This document shows positions 58,325 through 64,000 of a stretch of DNA of 64,000 bases, piece by piece. This stretch comes from Ilex aquifolium. Taxonomy: Eukaryota > Streptophyta > Magnoliopsida > Aquifoliales > Aquifoliaceae. The DNA lies in contig OX637402.1 in assembly GCA_951799425.1 (NCBI GenBank), positions 7,530,001 through 7,594,000 of the forward strand, given 5' to 3'. Both the position numbers and the translations under genes were made by a program. Position 1 is the stretch's first letter; each line of letters opens with the position of its first letter. The notes beneath the pieces were generated by a model. It did not search any database. It was not told where the DNA came from and saw only the letters and a list, made by a program, of their open reading frames with translations.

Positions 58325-59964
58325 TGATTGAGCAAAAACAGTCCTATTCCTAACCCCTAAAATACTACCCCCCAAGGTGTATGTGTGATGTATATTCAAC
58401 CGGGAAGGGAGGTTACGCTCCCTTGGAATAGTGTGAAAAGAAAGGGCAATAGGAAAGGAAATAGGTCAGTGGGAATGTGATAGGTGAATGCACAAAAATG
58501 CTCCCCAATCGCAAGGAGACTTTCGTGGGTCGTCTTTTACTTGGTGGTATTCCAAGGTCGTTTCCACGGGGAAGGAAGTAAACCAATTTGAAAGTGATTT
58601 TGGGCAAAGAAAGTGTAAAATTCTTGTTGTTGGAAATTGTTTGATGAAGTGTGTTTTGGTAAAATTAGAATGAGAGAACAAGCGTTGGCAATTCCAAGGG
58701 TTCCCTCCAATGGGTATACTATCTCAACTCAACTCACACCTCCGATTGAGCAAGAATGAACGGTTGATTCACGGAAAGCCGAGGATGATGTTGGTGAGTG
58801 CCTAAGCATAAACCGTGACTAGGCCTACGGATTATCAAAGATTCACCGAATCATCCACCTTCAATCCGGTCAAACCGAACCATGGGACTCTAAAGGGAGG
58901 GTGTAGAAAGAGTTGAAACGATATACCCAAATGAGGATTCCCCTTGGTCTTGCCAACAAAAAGGGCTTAGCTACTCATACTTGAAATAGAAATGACAATG
59001 TAAATATAATGCATTGTATGGATATGGAGTTTTGAAGTAACTAAGTGCAAGAAATCATAGACTAGAAGTGAATGAAATGAAAATCTATTTTATATCTATA
59101 AACATGAATACTTTGAAAGCATTAATGGTAGAACTTAAATGGGAGCATTAAACTAGCAATGACATAAGGGAAAATGACATTAATGACATTCATTGAAGAT
59201 ATAAAGGTTCCTACCCTTGATTACAAGACAATGCAGTAAAAGAAATGCAAAAATCATAACTTTCTCTCTCTAAAACTACTATTCATCATCTTCTACGCCC
59301 AGAGCTTTTCTCTCTATCTGCCTCTCTCTGCTATGGAAGAATGCTGATCATTGGAGAGCTCTCTCCCTCCAAAACCGTGCCTGGTCTGCTCCTGTAGCTC
59401 CCTGAAGTGACCCCCATCAGTAGGGTGTAGCCTGGATGACCTAGACAAGGGAGTGCAGAATTGGTCTGCACACACCCAGCTCCTCCTCTTCTCTCTCTCT
59501 TCCTTTAAGGCTGTAGCTCTAGAGTGCAGAGTAAGGTGTGGGCCTGATGAACAGTGTTGTGGGCGTGTCAGAGGAGTGTGGGGGCATCTATGGTGGGACC
59601 CTCGAAGTAGCTAAGCAGATCTGCAAACTCTGGGCTTATCAGGCAAATCGTACCGGTACTGAGTACCGGTACTTCGACTCCAGAATGTTTGGCGTACCGG
59701 TACTGAGTACCGGTACTGTTCTGCCTCCTTGTCTGAAACTTCTGATTCCTTTGCTCCTAAGCTGTCCCCAAGTTCTCTTTTCATCTCCTTTCATCCCAAG
59801 TGGTATGGGTGGGCCTTAACAAACCATAATTAGCTCCTTTCAACTGCAAACACAAATTTTTGACGTTAAGACTTCAATCATCATAACTCCTATCGTTTAA
59901 TCTTCAAAAACAAGTGAAATGAGCTGATTAGGACCTTAAAATATACAAAGTTTTGTGCTAATCA
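58325..59964 (-). repeat. 3' LTR of element H
   Basis: 1640 bp, TGATTAGCAC to GCTCAATCA on the minus strand. U5 hairpin at 58405-58424 (AAGGGAG/CTCCCTT stem with a different loop from its relatives). Confidence 0.85.
59650..59716. repeat. Palindrome cluster, core GTACCGGTAC, in H LTR
   Basis: Four perfect copies starting at 59650, 59663, 59694 and 59707: two pairs at 13-bp spacing, the pairs 44 bp apart. About 80 bp around them is nearly identical to 61622-61700 upstream of ORF3. Confidence 0.95.
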
Positions 59965-60002
59965 CACCCCCCAACTTAGGTTTTGCTAGTCCCTTAGCAA
60001 AA
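59965..60002 (-). other. Polypurine tract and stem-loop of element H
   Basis: Minus strand: TTTTGCTA/TAGCAAAA stem (59981-60002), then AAGTTGGGGGGTG abutting the LTR. Confidence 0.85.
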
Positions 60003-60240
60003 GATTCATTCCCCAGCACAACACAATGAAAATAGCACATATTCAATCCAAATCAATGATCATTCATTCAATCAATCAAAATGCAAGTAACAACATGAAA
60101 GTGAGTAAAATGGAATTGTGGGTTTATATTAATGTGAACGAAGTTGGAGTACAAAATGGAGTAGGTCATCAAAAAGAACAAAATAGCCTAATCTCCCCCC
60201 CCCCCAACTACACAAAATCCTATACTAGCACAAGAACTCC
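60003..60240 (-). other. Region between ORF3 stop and stem-loop of H
   Basis: Noncoding. Contains AGTTG followed by a G11 run on the minus strand (60195-60205), a further polypurine-like tract directly after ORF3. Confidence 0.55.
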
Positions 60241-61427
60241 TTACTCTCCATCACTCTCTTCCTCATAACCCTCTGATTCTTCCCCTTCCTCAGACTCCTC
60301 ATCATCTTCCACATCCTCATTCACCCTGGAGGTTGAAGGTGCAGTAGGAACTTCTGGGATGGGTCTCCCAGGGAATGTGTGCATGTACATCTCCTTCATC
60401 ATCACCATCATTCCCTGAACCGAGGCCTCAATCCCATGCACTGTCGTCTCTAGTGCATCATGTCTCTTAGGGACTGAGTGTGCTGAAACAGGCTTGAATG
60501 GCATGGTGAGTGCAGTTGGTACAACGTCCTCATCAGACTCAAGCTGAGCTCGCTCCCCACGACCCATAGCCCTCCTCTTTTGGCTACTGGCCCTACCTAT
60601 GGCCCTAGTCTCAGGTGGAGTGAGTTTTTCTGATGCGTAGCCCTTCACCTTAAAATGGTTACACAGTCGGGTAACCAAGCTCCCATACGACAGGTTAGTC
60701 AATGGCTTCTCTGGGATGGCAAAGTCTTTCATAACTTCCCAAATAACAAGGGCAAAATCGATTGTTTTGCCCAACACAACAGCATCCAGAATGGCCAGCT
60801 TTTCCAGGTTTGGTTTCTTTTCTGCAGCCCTTGGGAGTAGGTTATAATGAAGCAATTTGTTGAGAAGCCCATAAACATGCTTCAACCCACCACTATGAAC
60901 CACTCCCTTGAATTCAGCCGGATCCTCATACATCAAATCGACATACTCCGCCTTAGTCTTAGCTCTTCCCATGTTGTAGGGATAGACAGGTGGGGAAGAT
61001 GGGGGTCTTTGATAGTCTCCAAGAAGGGTGGCTATGACATCAGGGGTCACTGTAAACACCTTTCCCCTAACATTCACTCTCAGAACTTCCCCAACAGCAA
61101 CCTCAACCAATTTCAATGAACGGTAGAACTCCCTCACCAATGCTAGGTTGTAACCCTCAACCTCCTTGAACCAGAAATGCATCCTATGTTCCTCAATGAT
61201 TTTCACAACGGGATGAATGGGGGAAAGGGAAATTTTATCCAAAAATCGTTCACAGGTCACGCCCTTACCATCGATCAATTGGAGACGGGCATCCCTCTTA
61301 GCCCTCTTCCTCTGCTCCTCTGGGTCCTCGACCCTTCACCTCCTCTCTTGCGGCTGGAGGAGACCTTGGCAAGAGGGGAACTGGGCTCTGGTCCTGGCCC
61401 TGGTCCTGCTCTCTTGGTGCGAACCAT
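60241..61427 (-). pseudogene. ORF3 of element H (putative plant transposon protein-like), one frameshift
   Basis: ATG at 61427 (MVRTKRAGPGP). A single phase change near 61335-61365 separates the basic N-terminus from the main frame, which is open from about 61370 to the stop at 60241. Main domain: KGVTCERF, FKEVEGYNLALVREFYRSL, NVRGKVFTVTPDVIATLLGDYQRP, GGLKHVYGLLNKLLHYNLLP, close to ORF3 of G and more distantly ORF3 of A. Ends in an acidic tail (DDEESEEGEESEGYEEE). No membrane segment. It lies 200 bp downstream of the palindromes and directly upstream of the 3' polypurine region. Confidence 0.82.
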
Positions 61428-61628
61428 TGAGATTATCCAATGAGGGTTGTCCAAAGAAGCCGAAATCAAAGGGGGTTTTATGGATTGAGAGGGAAGTGGA
61501 GAGGGTTTTGGGATCTTGGAGTGTTTTCGAGTGAGAGAGGAATAGGGCAGGAATAGAAATGGGGAAATGAAGGGTTTAACGAGGAGTTTAAATTAAAAGC
61601 CCTAAAAAATTTTCGTGTCAGACAAATC
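61428..61628 (-). promoter_or_regulatory. Leader and probable promoter region of ORF3 in H
   Basis: Minus strand near 61610-61565 reads AGGGCTTTTAATTTAAA, then AAACCCTTCATTTCC, matching the equivalent place in G. TTTTAATTTAAA is a possible weak TATA element. Confidence 0.4.
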
Positions 61629-61768
61629 GTACCGGTACTGAGTACCGGTACTTCGACTCCAGAAGGTTTGGCGTACCGGTACTGAATACCGGTACTTCGA
61701 CTCCAGAAGGTTTGGCGTACCGGTACTGAGTACCGGTACTATATGGTACCGGTACTGAATACCGGTAC
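61629..61768. repeat. Palindrome cluster, core GTACCGGTAC, upstream of ORF3 of H
   Basis: Eight sites starting at 61629, 61642, 61673, 61686, 61717, 61730, 61746 and 61759; the sites at 61686 and 61759 have one change (ATACCGGTAC). They form four pairs, every pair 13 bp centre to centre; the first three pairs repeat every 44 bp, as in the LTR. Confidence 0.95.
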
Positions 61769-63590
61769 TGTTATGCTTTGTCGGACAGACTCCTCCTACT
61801 GAGCATACCACCACTCCAATTCAGCTTAGGACCTTCCTAGACATTTCCTCACATTACTTGTGACTCCAACTCCCTTCCAAAAGATGTAGTCCACTTAATT
61901 TCCACAATTTCATCCATCATGCCCAAGTTAAATTCAAAATTGCAAAGTGATTTAAAACTTTGATGCATTCAACATCCAAGGAATGGATTTCTATTCTTTA
62001 ATTATCAAAATGAGTATCCCAAAATGTAAAAATGGATTTAAACAAAACACATAGTTCTAATCCTTTCCAAATATCAAAAACTTGAGCAGTATTCCCTCAT
62101 TGTTGCAAGCCCTGAGTTACTTAACAAATTTCTCAATTGATTGAACTAGGCTAACATGAGCAAAACCCCTGTTTTAGATACTAGTCTAAAGTATGCACCT
62201 AAACATTGATTTTCAACTTGTGTGTGTGTGAATTAAACAAGTAATTTGAACAGTTACACAACAGGATTCACATTTGAAAAATTTGACAAATTCAGCTTCA
62301 ATGCAACAACTCACCAAGGGACACTCTTAAGCAATGAAATACACTCAAGTTATCCTGGTATGCACTCCATGTGTACATGTGAGATAAAGTCTTATGTTCA
62401 AAACAAAGTGTGCCCACATGTAATCCAAAAATGAAGTTAACAAATGAAAATGAAGCGAACTTGGCATAGTCTCATGAATAGAATATTAGGGCATTAGGTA
62501 GTAAGACTAAACTCATCATTTTCTTTGAAATATGCACCTCCCAACTTCTCTAGATCACTTAGGACTTTAAGGGTTAAAATGGGGCCTTGGGGTGGTATCT
62601 AGGAAATTGAAATGAAGGATATAGGATAACAAAGAGGGTTGTTCCGAGTGAGAGACTTTTATTCTAGAAAAACACTTCCCTTTTCATGGGATTTTGATTC
62701 TCACCCCGTCACCACATTCTTCGTTTCTCTTTTTTTTTTTTTTTTTTCAACAATTTCCTTTTCTTTTTCTCTTTATTTTCTTCTTTCACCCATTTTCTTC
62801 CTTTTCTTGGATTTTCATTCTTTTTCCATTGAACTCTTTGAGTTTCAACATCATTTATCCCTTTTGTTTGGGTTTCCACACCATACATCCTTTACTTTTG
62901 CAATCACTCATTTCTGCTTTTAGGAACAACCAAGGTAAGGTATATCTTTCTTGTTTTCACAGGCTTGGTCAATTGTGTGGCATAGAAACGAATTCCAAAT
63001 AAGCTCAATCACGGCACTAGGGATAATATTTGCACAAGAAAAAGGTTAAAGGCTCAAAATATTCAAAGATGGCCTAAGATCACTTCCAGGTCCGAATGGG
63101 AGGGCATTATATGTTCAAGACAAATCAATCTACTAACCAACGCGAACATAATCAGACTATTGAACAACTTGACAAAAAAAATATGTTCTTTGAGTAATTG
63201 TAAATTCCCTCCAAAAAGGATTTGGCACTAAAGCTCTCAAGGGTCTTTACTCGTCTCCACTACTTATGTCAAGCTTAAAAACATGAATCCAATCCGTAAA
63301 TTGCCAAAATTACACATTCAAGAGTTACATACAGTTGAGTTCAAAAATCAATACCTAAATGATACTCATGCATAGGATCCACTTCCATAGAATACTCATG
63401 TGCACAAAGTTCAAAACAAAGATCAACATGTCATCAACTCACACAAGTACAACATGAAGGAATACAGATCAACAATTAGATATTTTTTTCATCAAAAATT
63501 TTCAAAAATTTCACCTATTTTTCACAATTGCAAGCAAAAATCAAAAAAAATTCCAAACAACCTTGGTGTATCATACAAATGGTGCACTTC
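61769..63590 (-). other. Conserved noncoding block of element H
   Basis: No gene. From about 62000 it is homologous to the G block (for example TTTACATTACTC-like text near 63195, CCAAGCCTGTGAAAA near 62960, AAGGCCCCATTT near 62583). A T-run at 62730-62748 matches the A-rich tract of A. The first 230 bp (61769-62000) hold nothing recognised. Confidence 0.75.
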
Positions 63591-63591
63591 A

Positions 63592-63624
63592 CCCCCCAAC
63601 TAGAACCATGCATTGTCCTCAATG
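63592..63624 (-). other. Internal G-tract and CATTGAGGACAATG motif of H
   Basis: Minus strand: CATTGAGGACAATG (63611-63624), then TAGTTGGGGGGTG ending near 63590; the same pair as in A and G. Confidence 0.78.
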
Positions 63625-63828
63625 CAACAAAAAGATATAATATGCAATGGAAGACAATAAAAAAGATAAGTAGGGTAAGAGAACACCTCGCAATTGCGCT
63701 TTCGACAAAAGCACCAAGATCTGGATCTAAGAGAACCCAATCTATACAACCACATCAAGTGAGTGACATAAAATAACATTAACATAAATAAGTAAAAATA
63801 ACTGTACAGTAAAAGGAATAAACCCTAG
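63625..63828 (-). other. Spacer just downstream of pol in H
   Basis: About 200 bp, noncoding, similar in place to 50850-51053 of G. Confidence 0.5.
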
Positions 63829-64000
63829 CTAACCCTCCATCAATTCCGGGTATACCGGGTCAACTAAATCTTCCTCTACCACTTGTTCCTCGAAACCCTC
63901 AAAGAATGGCTTGAGTCTTTGGCCATTGACCTTGAATGTTTGGCCATCTTTAGGGTTTGTGATATCTACCGCTCCGTTGGGGTAGGCCGCCTCGACAAAA
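63829..64000 (-). CDS. pol: C-terminus of pol (integrase tail) of element H, partial
   Basis: The last 57 codons are open and end at TAG 63829-63831. Sequence such as [12 protein letters not shown] and [20 protein letters not shown] matches the C-terminal integrase tail of A ([13 protein letters not shown]). The rest of pol lies beyond the right edge. No lesion is visible in this piece, unlike G. Confidence 0.88.
   Translation of the reverse strand, partial: FVEAAYPNGAVDITNPKDGQTFKVNGQRLKPFFEGFEEQVVEEDLVDPVYPELMEG

Larger units (their letters stand above)
58325..64000 (-). mobile_element. Element H: 3' part of an Athila-type element
   Basis: Minus orientation from the right edge: pol C-terminus, internal G-tract, conserved noncoding block, palindromes, ORF3, stem-loop, polypurine tract and full 3' LTR. 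The rest lies outside the window. Same order as G. Confidence 0.88.

Noticed and set aside
1-64000. Host protein-coding, rRNA or small-RNA genes, Helitrons or MITEs
   Set aside because: I found no recognisable host exon series, rRNA text, Helitron-style ends or short terminal-inverted-repeat element; every long stretch is assignable to LTR elements or their spacers.

Overview
The window is plant nuclear DNA made almost entirely of nested LTR retrotransposons. I see no host gene. The evidence is Athila-type Ty3/gypsy elements with the TGGCGCCGTTGCCGGGGA primer site, Tekay/Del-type chromoviruses with the TGGTATCAGAGC primer site and a chromodomain, solo LTRs and target-site duplications (TSDs). 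It looks like a repeat-rich, probably intergenic or pericentromeric, tract of a flowering plant; I cannot name the species.

Layout. 1-1663: 3' part of a Tekay-type LTR (I). 1664-3011: Athila-type LTR fragment, minus (D0). 3012-3075 and 33655-34747: pieces of one LTR-like sequence (E) split by element A. 3076-33654: element A, a complete Athila-type element (plus; LTRs differ at about 7 substitutions and 1 indel in 1070 bp; TSD ACCAG). Its gag is split at 5479-24577 by five LTRs and four 1.1-kb internal regions of a short non-autonomous Tekay-type element (B, minus). 34748-44805: decayed autonomous Tekay-type element C (minus; LTRs about 4% diverged), with a solo Athila-type LTR (38041-39935) in its integrase. 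44806-54481: 3' two thirds of Athila-type element G (minus), with a solo LTR (46493-48324; perfect TSD CATAC) in its third ORF. 54482-58238: 5' part of a gag-poor Athila-type element F (minus) fused to G inside protease. 58239-58324: scrap of another LTR (X). 58325-64000: 3' part of Athila-type element H (minus), running off the right edge.

The Athila-type elements share parts: LTR, primer site, gag-pol, an internal G-tract beside CATTGAGGACAATG, a 1.3-1.9-kb conserved noncoding block, an ORF3 with the features of the putative plant transposon protein family, a stem-loop and the 3' polypurine tract. Reading frames are broken in every element, mostly by changes that look like C-to-T or G-to-A.

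The most unusual signal: most LTR families here carry a cluster of short perfect palindromes centred on CCGG (or TCGA), with a different sequence in each family: GCGTCCGGACGC (A), CCTTCCGGAAGG (G), GTACCGGTAC (H, F, one solo LTR), ACCTACCGGTAGGT (D0), CTACCGGTAG (B, the other solo LTR), AACGTTCGAACGTT (E). In several families the sites come in pairs at a family-specific centre-to-centre distance (23, 13 or 18 bp). In A, G and H the same family-specific palindrome recurs upstream of ORF3, and in A it sits next to a clear internal TATA box. The ORF3-plus-palindrome unit also lies at different places in A and in G/H. I read this as a candidate element-specific operator system shared by the LTR promoter and an internal ORF3 promoter, with the ORF3 protein as one possible binding partner. 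The positions and spacings are read from the sequence; the function is inference.
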